From the NCBI GenBank assembly GCA_914767715.1, contig OU612073.1, positions 15,254,001-15,314,000 on the forward strand: a DNA stretch of 60,000 nt, written 5' to 3'. A program made the translations under genes and the position numbers. The notes below the pieces were generated by a model, which made no database searches, had not been told where the DNA came from, and worked only from the letters and a program-made list of their open reading frames with translations. Positions 12,276 through 25,187 of this stretch are shown one piece after another. Positions within the stretch are counted from its first letter, which is position 1. The number at the start of each line of letters is the position of its first letter. This DNA is from Membranipora membranacea. Lineage: Eukaryota > Bryozoa > Gymnolaemata > Cheilostomatida > Membraniporidae.

Positions 12276-13615
12276 ATGGCATACAGCACACAGCAGAAAC
12301 TGATGGTAGCAGTGACAGTGTTTGTAATTGGGATATTATTAGCTGTCGAGGCAGCACCTAGTTCAGGCAGGTGTACATACACTGCAGAAGATTGGGAGGA
12401 TATTATACATTCAATGTGTGGCCGGCGAAATAAACGATCTACGGGCACTACTCTAACGTCCGCTGTCCAAGGTAAGATAAACAAAAATACTCTATTTATA
12501 GACTATGGATCTATTGTCTATTCTATGTTTATGCGATATCTGCTAATCTATGCACATGCACATTGCACACTGCACAGTCAAAAAAAGTGTTTATCTGTGT
12601 TGCCATTTGGATACCTAGCAATGAGGCTAGAGTCCTAGAGCCTGTTCAATCATTAATAGGGTTATTAGGTCTTCCTCCAAATAATGAATATGGGCGTTTA
12701 TAGGTGGGAGTTAAGCTGATCAGCATTAATCCGCTGCCAATTTGCCCTCATTGAATTTGATTGATGAGTAGATTTTTTGGATCGATGAATTTTGGGTTAA
12801 TTAACGACTAATAGGAGTTTTGAGCATTGAATGTTGAGTGATTTTGTTATGTGATTACACAGGCGACTGGGTCCAGATGGCACTGCTCATCTGGTGCTCC
12901 GGCAGCGTTGTACACTTGAGCAAATATCACGTTCATAGATTGAGACTTTTGGGTGTTAATTACCTTGTTAAAATAATTGATTAGCAAGTTGGAATGTTTG
13001 ACGATGGTTATTTCGGTTAAGTGGAGCGGATACTGTATAGAACTGATTGTTTTTTATCTTTTTACTCATGTGACATAGGATTGCTCGCTGACAATGAGTG
13101 TTTATTTGCGTCGGTGTTTCACATTATTTGCAATCAATAGCAGACGTAATCCGAAATATGAACCCTAGACAAAGATTCAAGGAATTGTAATATTGTCAGC
13201 AGTCTTCTATTTTTTGGCAGACAATCAAAGGTCTATTCAACATAGTCACTGTTACACATAGATATAATATGTGTCATTATACAAATTATTGTATCAGCCC
13301 TTTTACTCCTTGATCAAACATAACCCGGAGCTATTTTCGGACTGCGTGGGGGTGAATTCCTACGAGTCTATGTACACAAACCTCGTAACAATCTACGGTC
13401 AAACGATATTTCTGGCAATAACAATTGTTTTTTTGTACATTTTTTCAGATATCACCTTGTATAGACAGATAGATGCGCTCAGTGATTCACTAGGTATAGC
13501 CAGAGTGAAGAGGAGTAACACCGCCCTACAGCAGCTCGTGACGTTGTGTTATCACCACTGCTGCTCATTTGGACTTCTCGAATCAATATGTGGCAGCAAT
13601 GGTATCATGGGTTAA
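12276..13615 (+). CDS. Insulin-like peptide precursor
   Basis: Secreted prohormone of the insulin/relaxin superfamily, predicted ligand of an insulin-type receptor. Two exons, 12276-12471 and 13449-13615, give 120 aa. Residues 1 to about 27 are a signal peptide. A B-chain region with RCTY...IHSMCG ends in the basic site RRNKR. A C-peptide follows to a second site, VKRS. The A-chain region is TLCYHHCCSFGLLESICG. The intron sits in the C-peptide in phase 1, as in vertebrate insulin genes, which strongly supports the family. The cysteine spacing is odd: C-x14-C in B and C-x3-CC-x8-C in A, instead of C-x11-C and CC-x3-C-x8-C. Counted from B19 and A20, this moves B7 to B4 and A7 to A10. Placement in the insulin superfamily is fairly secure; receptor and function are unknown. 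Confidence 0.8.
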
Positions 13616-15297
13616 TCATGGAATATCATCCCATCAACCTTAATCCGAGCCCTACATGATGCCAATGTTGATAGCCGACAGCCAGTAATTATTAGGTGTT
13701 TTACATCTTGCAAGCTACACATTTGCGAAATTTTAATGTAATTTAATTTATTTTTCTAATTTATATGCACCCGGTAGGCCGAAGGAGTTGTCAAGCCGTA
13801 TTATATTAGCAGTTATCTCCCCTGTCTCTCTCTATCTGTGATATTTTTGTGCTAAAATGGCACTGTCATGTTTACATGAATATGATTCTCTAGTCACTAT
13901 CACTTTGTTTTGTTTTGGCAGCCAAAGCTCATCCCTTAACCACCTGATTATTGATTAATGCTTTAATCATTCCAAAAATTCAATTAGCTGCCACTAATTA
14001 TCACAAGCCAAATTTGCTCTGACCAAAATATTTATACTTGTTGTTGTCAACGGTTACAGTCACAGCTAAGAGCCATTGATTATTTTGGGTCTTTTCTCAA
14101 TTGATTCATATCTTTTATTTTATTTTTGTAATTTATTTTTATAGCTACAGATTTTTTATTAAATTAATAAGTTATATTGGTAGTTGCCAAGGACTTAGCA
14201 ATCAGTTATATCCGCAGATATTTTCCTTGCCTATGTGCTTTTTGATGGTGCTTTTATGTCTACTCATTACATTTTCTCTTACCACAGTGTCATAATGTTA
14301 TCATTATCTCAGTGATGACGTTGCAATAAAGTTACAATACTCATAGAAAACGAATATCTTAAGCAAAGACCTCCTCAGTTCATTAATTTTTAGATTACAG
14401 AATATAAGATGTAGATATCTCTTTAATACCGCTTGCCACAAATTTCCGTGGCGGCTATCAGGATTGTAAATCTGTACCTTGCTTACCTATGATTGCATTT
14501 ACAATGTATGATTACCAGTATGCCATAAGAACTGTGATCACCCTACCAATTCTGTAAGGGCACAAAAATTATGAATAAATCAAGCTAATGTTAGCAATTT
14601 ATGAACATTGCTGAGGATATGTAATAGGTGTAAAAAATATATAAGAAAGGTAAGGGGATTTTTTTTTGTAGAATATGAGCACAGATGTGATTAGAAGCGA
14701 CAAATTGAGCAGCCTGATTCAAACTCATCTCATCACTTACATTATCATCAATTTACCACGATTACCAGAAAGGGCTGTTAATTTTTATCATAATTACTGC
14801 ACTTTTTATATTCCATGTAATCATTTAATTATGATTATCAATTCTGTTCCCAAAAAGGAGGCGAATAAAAGCTGATCTGTACCATCCTATGACTAATTTT
14901 CTGGCACTCATGCTCTTTACACAAAGAATATACTATGTCATTTCCTTTCTGCTAACGGGAAAATTAAAATAATCCATTCACATCAGTGTAGGGATTTCCT
15001 CTCTATAATTGGCAGGACTAGTTTATCCGTATAAATACACAGATGTAAATTTTCTATCAAAAGATATTAAAATGGTATCATTCGTGCAATAAAAATTGTT
15101 TTTGTTGGTTTTTATTAAAGGATTACTGCGATGTTTCGCCATGTTGGGATAGCAGACATACTGGTTGTACAGCGATTACTATAAATAATGGTACGGTGTA
15201 TCTATCATCCATATACTCTCATATTAATTTTTCTGAATTATTTTACAACTCTCAGTGTCGCCAATTCATGAGGCAAGCAAGCGCTTTCAAAACACTA

Positions 15298-15325
15298 AAG
15301 CTTGTAGTGGTACCACTAGAAGCTT
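15298..15325. repeat. 28-bp near-perfect palindrome
   Basis: AAGCTT, then TAGTGGTACCACTA in the centre, then AAGCTT, with one mismatched pair. No flanking duplication seen. Confidence 0.6.
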
Positions 15326-15892
15326 GCTGACATGAAAACCAGACTTTGGTGTGGTAATATATTGGTGCAAGATGTGACCAACATTTTTATACAGCACCGT
15401 CATATTTGTTAGGTCAATATCCCATATATGCAGCTATCTTTGTAGTATAGTTTTCTCTGTTCAAATCTAGCTGATAATGGTCAATGGCTAGTGCTTTATA
15501 TTTGGAAACTGAGTGCTACTGGAAAAAAACTCCATCTTAAATGGAACCTTAACACAGGTCTTGCCCATAGTCAGTTGTTTTGCTGGAAAATTCCTGTAGG
15601 GCAGATGTCTCTAGCTAAATAACCTATTGTTAAAGCAATTTGACTGCTTTTGGCATAACTTATCACTTCCTACCAAATTGAACAGAACCTTTCGCAGTCT
15701 ATATGCACATTAATGGCAGTGTAAGTGAATTTGTGATCTAGGTAAGAGGTAAAAGAGTCACCAGGTGGGTCTGGGGAATTGCAAAAAGTGCAGTGTTTTG
15801 TTTGTTCTCTCTCCCTCATTTCTATGTAATGTAATTGTGTGTATAATTACCAGTATTGTGTAATACGGGCGTAAAAACCCGCTAACGTATAC

Positions 15893-15941
15893 CAAGGAGT
15901 TAGAGACAAAGAGTTAAAGACTCCTTGTCCCTAACTCCTTG
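15893..15941. mobile_element. CANNGA micro-palindrome, 49 bp
   Basis: Ends CAAGGAGTTAG and CTAACTCCTTG are inverted, and the interior is also partly self-complementary (GACAAAGAGT/ACTCCTTGTC). It is flanked by CGTATAC (15886-15892) and CATATAC (15942-15948), a 7-bp duplication with one difference. A relative lies at 36274-36300. Confidence 0.6.
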
Positions 15942-18900
15942 CATATACTATCGGACAACAATGGTCACTTTTTACATGGGTGACGTGTTGTTTATGATAA
16001 GTTCTATGACAGCTAGAATGGTAACCAGCTGAAAAAGAGAATTTTTTTGCAATGTATAGACATAGCACAGCATGGCACTGAAAGCAGCTATGAGTTATTG
16101 AGTTACACAACATTAGCTCACTTTATGAGATGTTCCCGGCTCACGTGCACTCGTGCAGTGAGTGGAACCATTCCAAATCTCAAATATACAACCTGCTTAC
16201 GTAAAGTATTCCCCCCCTCCTTTGTATGCTGGGGCGAAAAATGCAAAAAAAGCACACCTTCTGCACTTGACTGTCCATTGACTTTCAAACAGTTGGTGTT
16301 TTTCCTTGTCATGCCATTGGTTGATGGTTAATTATGAATGTGAGAAGTCTTAATAGGAACATATTAATTTTTTTACAAGTTCAGTGTTGCATGAAATTAT
16401 TTGGATGATTTGAATTACACTTTCTTAGAAAGGTCTGAAAACGGCTGCAACATGCTGACGCAGTAGGCTTTAACTTTAACGCAGATCTATAAGTGTTGGG
16501 GTGAACTGACAAACATATTCGCTGTATTTTCTGTCTGTTTTACGTGGAAAATATACTCATTATTGTCGCCTAACTTGCCGAGCCTTCATCCATTTAGTAC
16601 AAGCTTGTCAATGATTTGCCGGTAATAGACACTTAGATTCAGAAACTTGATATTGGTGAAACAAGGCATGCGTAAGCAAGCGTATACCGTTTTTTTAACG
16701 ATGGTATTCCTAATGGGGTGCAATGTGTTGCTTTACTGATATGGAATATATACCTCAGTGTGTTGCTTAATTGTCTCTCACCAAGATTAAAATAGGTCGC
16801 TTAAAATACATGAAACTTGTAAAATCTGTTGTGCAGAAAGGGATTATCTGATGTTCTTAGAACTGTAAGGAGACCAAGTACATGAAAGATGAGCCGAAAA
16901 TAAACCTACTAACGTGGCTCCCTGTGGTAACCTGTCCATAGCCGAGAATACACCAGGGTGGCAATTAGATGCTGCTTCATTGCTGTTCAGAGGGGAACTT
17001 GTTAGTTTGGCGTGCGCCGGCCACAGGTGACAGGCTGATGCTGAATTGGGCAAAATGAGATTATTTTTTGGAATTTCATGTGTAAAAAGGTTGTCAAGGA
17101 TGGATAGAATTGTGGTAGAATGGCCAAGAAGGCGGTTCAGATGGCAAGGTAAGGATTTTGGGTTTTTCAGAGGCTTACTGATCTCTAATGCAGGCCAGTG
17201 ATATTTTTCCAGCTGTGTTTATGGTTTATTGATTGAAAAGCTGAAAATTATGAGGTCCCTAAAACTTTAAGGACGCCCACATTTAGTTACATAAAATTTT
17301 TATGGAGCACATCATGTCCAGCTTTTGTGAGTCCACTAACTCATCAGAATTTGGTTGCAATGGGTTTTTGCGATTTTTAATAAAAGTTCTCATCATTTTG
17401 TCTACATCAGAGATAATTGATTTTGTATTATACCACTTGAGTCATTTCCTAGATGAAAATTCTTGTCATCTAGGGGCATTTTTGGGTTTCCGTTTTGTAC
17501 AAATCATCAGCAAAAATATCGGAGCAATGTAACTGATAAATTTTAGCAGAACATTAATGTGAAGAATAAACTGTGTGAACCAGAGTATTGATTCCTTGGG
17601 TACACCACACATTTCTGAGCAATTCGAAAGTTTTATAATTGAGTGTTGTTGCTTCAAAAGCCAATGCAAAGAATCTTAACATCCCCATTAATGTTAATTT
17701 GTATGCGAAGGTAGGCGGATGTATTGAATGTGCAATGTGACTTTTTTGCAAGACAATTACCGATGCAGGCTGGCAGGTGAGTCCTAAGCGCTGTCGCTCC
17801 TTTATTTACCTGTAATGCGACATTTCTTTCTCATTTTATGCCAATTCATATCTAATGAGCAAAAAAGTCACTGAGAGTGTAATTGTATAATCCTTCACAC
17901 CTGCCCTGTCTCTGTATTTCCTGAAATATTAACCATTCGGTATGCAACAATTTGTGATAATTTGTTTGATGCAATGGAGCGTGTTATTGAGCATCTCGTG
18001 ACCATAACATAAAATAACAACGGCATAATATATATTATTATTATATCATGCTGCCTAATGCACTTGGAATCTCAGACCTAAGTACCATCTGCGTACCATT
18101 TTGTGAAGGACAGTGACCTTTTCCAGATTTGTTTTTGGTAAGGGACACACTTGGTGTGTTCAAACATATACATCTTGCTTTTCTACACACTTCACAAGGC
18201 AAAGGAACGTTGAATTCTCGATACCAGTCCACCTGATATGTTGTCGGTCAGTGATGGAAATATTTCTTGATTTGTCATTATTACCTGTAAGCAACAACAG
18301 ATTTCACATAACTAATTTCCTAATCTTGCACTGATGAGTAACTTTTGTTTACAAGGTATAGAAGTTTGTTTGCCCGAGAAACCTAGGAGTGCGAAGTCAA
18401 TAACAGTTATAATATGTAATTACAATATGTACCTGTTTTTATAAACACTCTCTCAACACTGTAATGTGATAGGAAAACTAAAAGTACATAAGGTGAAGTC
18501 GTTGAGTGTCACCGCAACCTATTTTTAATCTGAGATACGGTTTTGACCTTTCATGCACCGTTCATGCACTGCTGCAACTCTGATTGTAAATCACCATTAC
18601 ATATTTTCTTCCTAACAAGTGAATCACAGGATATTAAATTTCTGTAGAAGCATATTTTTATTGTTCATATTCATATTCATATAGTATCTCCGTAATGATT
18701 TTACGCCAGCACAATTCAGTAAATATTATCAAAACTCTACGTATTGTCAGCATAATACATGGTGGTTTCAGTTGTGACAGGTCGAACAAAAAACCATGTT
18801 TGTCATGAGAACACAAATATTTACCTAGATGCGTACAAATTTGATAATTATGCAGTCTGTTGACATGCATTTTTTATTCAAACTATTCAGTGAGATGATT

Positions 18901-19610
18901 CATGCATTATTGTGCACAAAGATCACCTTCAGATAGTACATCAACAACAATGGGCACCAGCAGGATCACTATCAAGTCTCTTATCTTATAAAAAAAAACT
19001 GTAATCACCATTTCACATATAGGCATAAATTTATAGTAGGAATTGTCTCTCCATATCATTGATAGGAAGACAACTCTTCAATTCAAAGGATGCCATATTT
19101 ATAAAACATGTATTTGGCAAAACAGGAAATACACTGGAGGCAATCCAACAGCCAAAATCATTATGGTGAGAAAATTATTTTGAGAATGCAGAGTTTCCAG
19201 GATTAAAATTTACAGTCAGAATTCAGTTCACAAAAAATCTCACATGGCACTGAATGCAGTTAGCTTACATCAAAAGAAAAAGGAAAAGCCACATTGGCTA
19301 AATTCTGAAATAAATTTATATCACATTATCATATTACACCGCATCACAGTAAATTAATTAATGAGATGGTCGTTGTCTCCGAAGACAGGCATTATGATGG
19401 CAAGTTTTTGATCAAATAATAACACATTTTACCAAGATCAAGAAATTGTCTGTCTGTCTGTACCCTTTCATATCACATCTTCCCACTTATATTAAATTAA
19501 AATATCAATCATTGATAATGTTAGGTTCTTACACGATTAGACTATATAATATGGTAAGGAGAAGCCTGAGTAACAGACTTGATAGCCTGAGTAGCAGACT
19601 GCAGACTAAA

Positions 19611-22600
19611 TTATGAGATATACCAGTTCCATCTGCCTGTCTGAGCCTCGTCTTCATCTTCAGAGCTATCTCCTTGTCGCAGCCTGGCATCTCTCTCTAA
19701 GTTAGTCGCTATTTCATCAGCAGTTTCTTCAACAAACTTTTGATACTCTTCATACGTCCCAAATGCCTTTTTACTGTCCTCAACTCGAACCTTACTAACT
19801 TTTTCCCAGCATTTCCTGAAAACAATGAGTGGATTGTGTCATGTGGAGAACAAGCAGTCTTTTTGAAATGGATAGCAGCTTGAGGAACACCAAGGTCTAC
19901 GAATACATCTCTTATCACTCTTGCAACTGTAAAAATCGTACAGAGCCTCCATCTGACTAAATTTTAGTCAAGGCGTTGCTGCCCATAGAACCAACACCAT
20001 GCTCAAAAATGCCTTCGAGATAGGAAGCAAAACATAATGTGCACCGCTTATTACAATTGAAACTTTTCACGCATGTGATTGATACTATGTCAAGGTGTAC
20101 AAAAGAAGAAGACACTGTTCTGCAGCAGAAGTTGCCAACTATCAGTCTATTACTGTCACAATAATTAACTTTTGAGGCCTTTCTCATCTATGACTATATT
20201 ATATTAATTGACTAGATAACGATTTTGGTGAATTATTTCTAACAAGTATCTTATCATACAATATCCCCACAACATTACCCTAGAGGAGTATAGTACTCGC
20301 AGTAGGTAAAGATTGCCAACTTGCGCAGGCTTGAAAAAGCTAACATTAATTCAATATTTTTAATTTACGTAGACTCTCATCTTAGCTAGTGAAAATAAGT
20401 GCTACTAGCTAACATTAAAATAGCTAAAGTACTGATATTCAGGTAATGTCCGCAAACGTCTTATGAGTAACAAAATTAAAGTTTTAATATGAATTCTCAA
20501 TATTTCTCGATAAGAACGTCCCATATTCATTACAATACAAAAATTTTCCCTCATTAATCACCATAGAAACTTCTACTATCTATCAAGATATCCAGACTGA
20601 GTTGTCCACACATTTTAAATGTAGGCACAACTCCCATGTCTGGGTAACTAGTGGTGGTGAAATTAATCATACCAGTAACATAAAGAATAAATCTAATAAA
20701 ATCCAAGCCAACTACAATTAAACCCAACACCAACCTAAAATCCAAGGCCTGATCTAAGGTAGATCAAGTGGCTGCATTCGAAGTTGCTCCCCCCCAATCC
20801 AACGGCTTGCCAATAGAACAGGGGAATTCCGAAATGCATGCAAATTGGATCAACTTGATCTAACATAAATGGTAAATGATTTGATTTTGTGTCTATGGCT
20901 GGTTACTGTATCACAATGTGTAGCCTGTGTTGCCAAGTTTTGTTTGGGGAGGAGGGTAGCTCCCCAACACCAAAGCTTGTCAAGCCAAGCTACACAATGT
21001 GATACTTGTGGAATTGTAGTGGCTTTGTGATGAACACGATGTGTGAAAGCAGTTAGCACAAGCCTAGGCTGAAAGCCTTGGTGTACAAGTGTGAAAACTC
21101 ACGAAACTTAAATTTATACTGATACACCACAACTCAAAGCAGAATAGAACATAATACACAATGACTACAACAAACGTGTCTTCACACAAGAAATATTTAA
21201 ATATATATATTTTAGTATGTAATGTATGCGGTACTAGTTTACCAGCCATAGACACATTTTGCGGATCAACCTTAGATAAGAAAATGAGAAATGATGTTGT
21301 GACTTAGGTAATCAGAATAATATATCAATGCTCCTGAACACCATGGGTGGTCCTTGGGTTTGCTCATTCATAACAATTAATTGAAATCAAGGTAATTAAT
21401 AATCAACACGAAATTAGGTCAATAAGCGTTAATAATACTGCCATGCTCGGTTGCAAATGAGATTAATGTACTCACTGTTTGTCTCTGTGAGATACATCAC
21501 ATTCATCGATAGCAGAAGTTATGTCTCCCTGCATTTCAGTTATGCTTTTCTCCATAATCTCATTTTGTTTCAGTAACTTCTGCACTTCAATCTGAAAAAA
21601 TTATGAACACATAGAAGGCATTTAAAATTTCAAACAAAGCCCAATCTCGTTGAATTTTGAGCGGTGTTGTTATGAAATATGCGTTTGTTTGTGGATGTCC
21701 CTTGGGGTAAAAACTGACATGATTTTCAATAGCTTGAAACTCTTGAATAGCTGTCAGTTTTTTTACATGAAACATGTTAATGAAGATTTTATTTATAAGC
21801 TTTCTAAAAAAAACTTTTCCCAATAGCTTTATTGGCTTCTGTGTCATTATTGGCATCTATATCTATATCATTTATTGGCATCTACAACTTGATATGCGAT
21901 TGTTGTTGGTTACAGCGTGGGACAATAACTCACCTCGCTATCCTTGAGGCACTGTTCAAGGTTTTGACAAACATTACTAGGGACATACTCTTCTCTTAGC
22001 TTAGCCCTCATTACATCTAAGTTATCTAGCTTCTCTAGGATAGTGGCGTGCAGGTCTTGAAGCTGGTCAGCCAGATCAAAATGAGACCTGTCATCTTGTC
22101 TTATGTGACGTCGTGTTAGCGGCTCTGTAATTTTGCAAATGAGTTATATTCAAGAAGAGGATATAATGAGTATTTATAGAGAAATGATATAAATTTGGCC
22201 CTTTGGAAAAAATCTTGCATAGCTCGAATACTACTGCATACAACTTCATGTTGGTAGAGCAGACTGATCCAAATAAAAGGCTATTGTCTCAGAGAGACGT
22301 TCTCATCAATATCAGTTCCAATTCTCAGACATCGCTCAGAATGATGCTTGCCCTAGCTCCGAGCACAAAATCTTCTTCATCTTCATATAATATGGGAGCT
22401 TAAGAAGAAATAGATGCTTACCAGGGCTTGCACCAGATGTTCCTGCCTCTTTTACTCTGCGAAGTTCAGCTCTGAGTTTATCGTTCACATCTAGCAGCCT
22501 TTTACCCTGATTCTCTAACTGCTGTGTATCTCTCTTAACCTCACCAAGCTGTGCTGGATTAGATATTCGCTTATCATACAGATCATTCACCTGTTCTCTC

Positions 22601-23951
22601 AGTATATGACTTTGTGTTGGATGAGTGTCGAGTAGCCAGCCTACATATTCATCGTACTCGGTCTATTAAATAATAAAACATATCACAGTTAAGACTCAAT
22701 ACATTAATATATTAAGTATATCAGCATTTACACAGAGACTATATGTATCTTATCTATACTTTCTGGTATACAGACATCTGCTGTGTTTTTGATCATTTTT
22801 GGTTTGTCTTCTGAAAGGTAAAACAATGTAATATTTCACAAGACAGCTAAGAAAATACCTACTTGGATTTGTTTAAGAAGGTAGCCAAAAAGAGGAGATG
22901 TCTCTGTCACTTGAGCGAGTGCCTCTGTGTGAGCTTGTAGTCTATGGAAGGCAGTCCCTGGTCCATCACCGAGTACCATGAGTTTCTAAAATAGGCATCA
23001 ACCATGTCAAGCAGTATTACCCAATACAAGACAAGCTCAAGATCAGGCAATGAGATATAACATTCAACAACTTCAGGACTTTTGAGTGACATGTATAAAT
23101 TGACTTTGTGAATTTAGCTTCACGATATCAAGTATGTCATATTCGTCGAAGTCAAAACTGTTGCCCCAGTGTATGCAATAGAGGGAACTTCAACTACATT
23201 GAGAATCTGGGATGACTCAATATAACACTTTCATATTGTAAGTGAGGGTACATGGTTATATACGCACCCTGTTCAGCTGCTGTTCTATATGCTTAACAGC
23301 ATTCTCTCCAGACATCACCTTATGGCTAAGAGTGTCCTGCTTTCTGAGCGTCCCACTTTCGAAGGATTTAAAGTCATTGAATTGATCGCGTTTAGTAGCA
23401 CCAGAGTTTACGCTGTAAAACTTGTGTTTGGGAGGCACAGATTTGCTTTCAGCTTTCCGAATATCGCTCATTTCATCCTCCAGCGCCCAAGAGCGGTGAT
23501 GTCTTTGAGGCTGGCTACGATTCAACATGAATCTACGTGAGTCTATTTCTTCTATGAGAGCTTGTTCATCAATACTACCAGAGGGTTCATTCTGCCAATA
23601 ATCTGGGCTTTGATACTCCTTTGTTTTCTTCTTTTTGAGAGTAGGTGATCTTTTTTTAACACTTGGAAGGAACCCATCATTTCCCAAACTAAACTGAGTG
23701 AGAGTGTCTGCCATGCCATAGTCAGTAAACCTGTCACTAGGTTTGGGTATTTTGCTGCCTTTATTGAGCTTTAGGCTCTCTTTTTTTGCACTTGTCCATG
23801 GTTGATGACTGCTGAATTCAGGTGGTTTGTGGAGATTTGCTTCATTAAGATGCCCACCAGTGTAATCTAGAGCATCCCTCTTATTTCCTCTCTCCACTGC
23901 ATCAAGGAGACTTCCTAATTGTTTTGCTCTTTGCTTTGTTGAAAGAGCCAT
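19611..23951 (-). CDS. Coiled-coil protein, possibly TSNAXIP1/C6orf118-like
   Basis: Six minus-strand exons, 23268-23951, 22863-22985, 22422-22662, 21934-22124, 21476-21591 and 19611-19815, join in phase to 519 aa. The first 228 residues are charged and low in structure, with Lys-rich and phosphorylatable Ser segments. Residues 229-270 (KLMVLGDGPGTAFHRL... SPLFGYLLKQIQTEYDEYV) resemble the conserved N-terminal block I remember for TSNAXIP1 and C6orf118, proteins linked to testis and cilia; this is from memory and tentative. From about 285 to the C-terminus it is mostly heptad-like coiled coil with an acidic tail. There is no signal peptide or membrane segment. The ATG is followed by ALSTKQRAKQL. 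Intron 5 (about 1.66 kb) holds two repeats. Exon structure is firm; function is not. Confidence 0.8.
20760..20862. repeat. MITE family A copy
   Basis: Begins TAGATCAAG and ends CAAATTGGATCAACTTGATCTA. It lies in the last intron of the coiled-coil gene. TA at both outer ends would fit a TA target duplication, as in Tc1/mariner-type MITEs. Confidence 0.7.
20909..21004. repeat. Small inverted-repeat element
   Basis: Ends TATCACAATGTGTAGC and GCTACACAATGTGATA are inverted with one mismatch, about 96 bp in all. The interior has a G-rich tract, a C-rich tract and CCAAAGCTTGTCAA, shared with 5945-6030 in reverse orientation. Confidence 0.65.
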
Positions 23952-24424
23952 TGTGGCACCTAATACTCAAACAATACAATTAGCAGATTAATGAGTTATC
24001 AGTGTCAGTTGTCAGATCAATTGTCAGCCATGTTTACTTGTTGCACAGCAATGGTTCTCGCAAAAACACGCTTCACAGTTGGAGGCTATACAAGCCCCGC
24101 CCACACACTAGACGTAAGTAATCGGATCACCGATCAGAACAGTGAATTTCACATATGCATGGGTTTTACCTGTAACTGCCAGGAAATTCAAAAGGAGAAA
24201 GAAGTTGACAAAAGTATTCTCTCTGACTTATGTAAGTTTTTTGTTGTTGTTTTATTTGGAATTGAGTAGCTTTGTGTGCAAATTATGCATGGTTTTCCCC
24301 CACACCCAATTTCCAATATAATTCTGTAGCTACATAGGACTCAACTTTACCTTAGGTTACTCCTATCTATGACATGTAAAACAAAAGACTCTGGAGACTC
24401 AACCGATACTTACTACCATCACAC

Positions 24425-24559
24425 CACAGACAGCAGGTCACTGACAGTTGATTTGATGAGTTGCAGCCTTGTGTGTGTGTGTGTGGTTTTTGTTTGTTGT
24501 GGTGAAGATGGGAAGCTTGCATACTCATCAAATCAACTGTCAGTGACCTGCTGTCTGTG
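24425..24559. repeat. Perfect 36-bp inverted repeat with GT-rich loop
   Basis: Arms 24425-24460 and 24524-24559 (starting CACAGACAGCAGGTCACTGA) are exact reverse complements around a 63-base loop containing (GT)n. Perfect arms suggest a recent foldback insertion. A second hairpin starts four bases further on. Confidence 0.85.
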
Positions 24560-24563
24560 CTAC

Positions 24564-24623
24564 CATAGGACTGCCGCGGTTCCTGATTTTGAGCCCAAAA
24601 TCAGGAACTGCAGCAGTCCTATG
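24564..24623. repeat. 27-bp stem hairpin next to the 36-bp inverted repeat
   Basis: Arms 24564-24590 (CATAGGACTGCCGCGG...) and 24597-24623 pair with two differences, one of which would be a G-U wobble in RNA. The loop is 6 bases. It has precursor-microRNA-like dimensions but a very short loop. Confidence 0.8.
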
Positions 24624-25187
24624 CTTACTACAGTACATTATGATAATAATTACAAATACATTCTAGCCAATGAGTGCTAATTCCAGGCCTCCTTCATGAT
24701 GGGGCTCCTCCACATACTTTTTACTTCAGATACTTGTTAAGTAAGCTATGTTGGCTACTTACTGGGTCAATGTATAATAACGAAGATATACCACCATGAT
24801 TGCCATGTTTATTTTTGTTGTCCAAGCCATTCAAATTGATTCATGGTTATCTATGGGGCTTGGTCACCTGGAAGGTTAATAGTATAGTATCAACCAGCGG
24901 CTTAGGAGTGGATGGTGGTTGTAATCCCCATGTGCCATGCTAAATGCTTGCTCAGGCTACCAGTAGAATTGTGTTGATTCATTACATTGTAACTTGTGAG
25001 TGAGTAAAGTGAGTGAAGTAAATCCTGATGACCACTTATCGCAAACATGTACATTGCCAAAGTTTATGTACCATCTTGAACTCAATGCAATCAAACGACC
25101 CGGAGCCGGAACAGCTAGAGCTCTTTGATTTCTTTCACATACTCAGTAGTTTTGTTTACTATTTTCAGCTTCAGAAGGAGTATAAAA

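Larger units (their letters stand above)
13616..19610. other. Long intergenic region without recognisable genes
   Basis: About 6 kb with only short unconvincing open frames. CAATAAAG near 14322 could be a distal poly(A) signal of the insulin-like gene. It holds palindromes at 15298-15325 and 15893-15941. A short direct repeat, GCCTGAGTA-CAGACT, occurs twice at 19564-19602, just beyond the 3' end of the minus-strand coiled-coil gene. Confidence 0.5.
23952..25187. other. Divergent intergenic region between coiled-coil and PIF1 genes
   Basis: This 1.2 kb must carry both promoters. It holds two adjacent strong hairpins (24425-24559 and 24564-24623). A CAG acceptor-like site at 25168 just before the PIF1 start suggests a 5' UTR intron. 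No other coding sign. Confidence 0.5.

Noticed and set aside
16844-17053. GC-richer minus-strand open frame
   Set aside because: No family resemblance and no splice partners; composition alone is not evidence.
19816-19918. Open stretch upstream of the last coiled-coil exon
   Set aside because: The frame (ARVIRDVFVDLG...) does not join the previous exon in phase, while the acceptor at 19816 gives a perfect Gln codon with exon 5.
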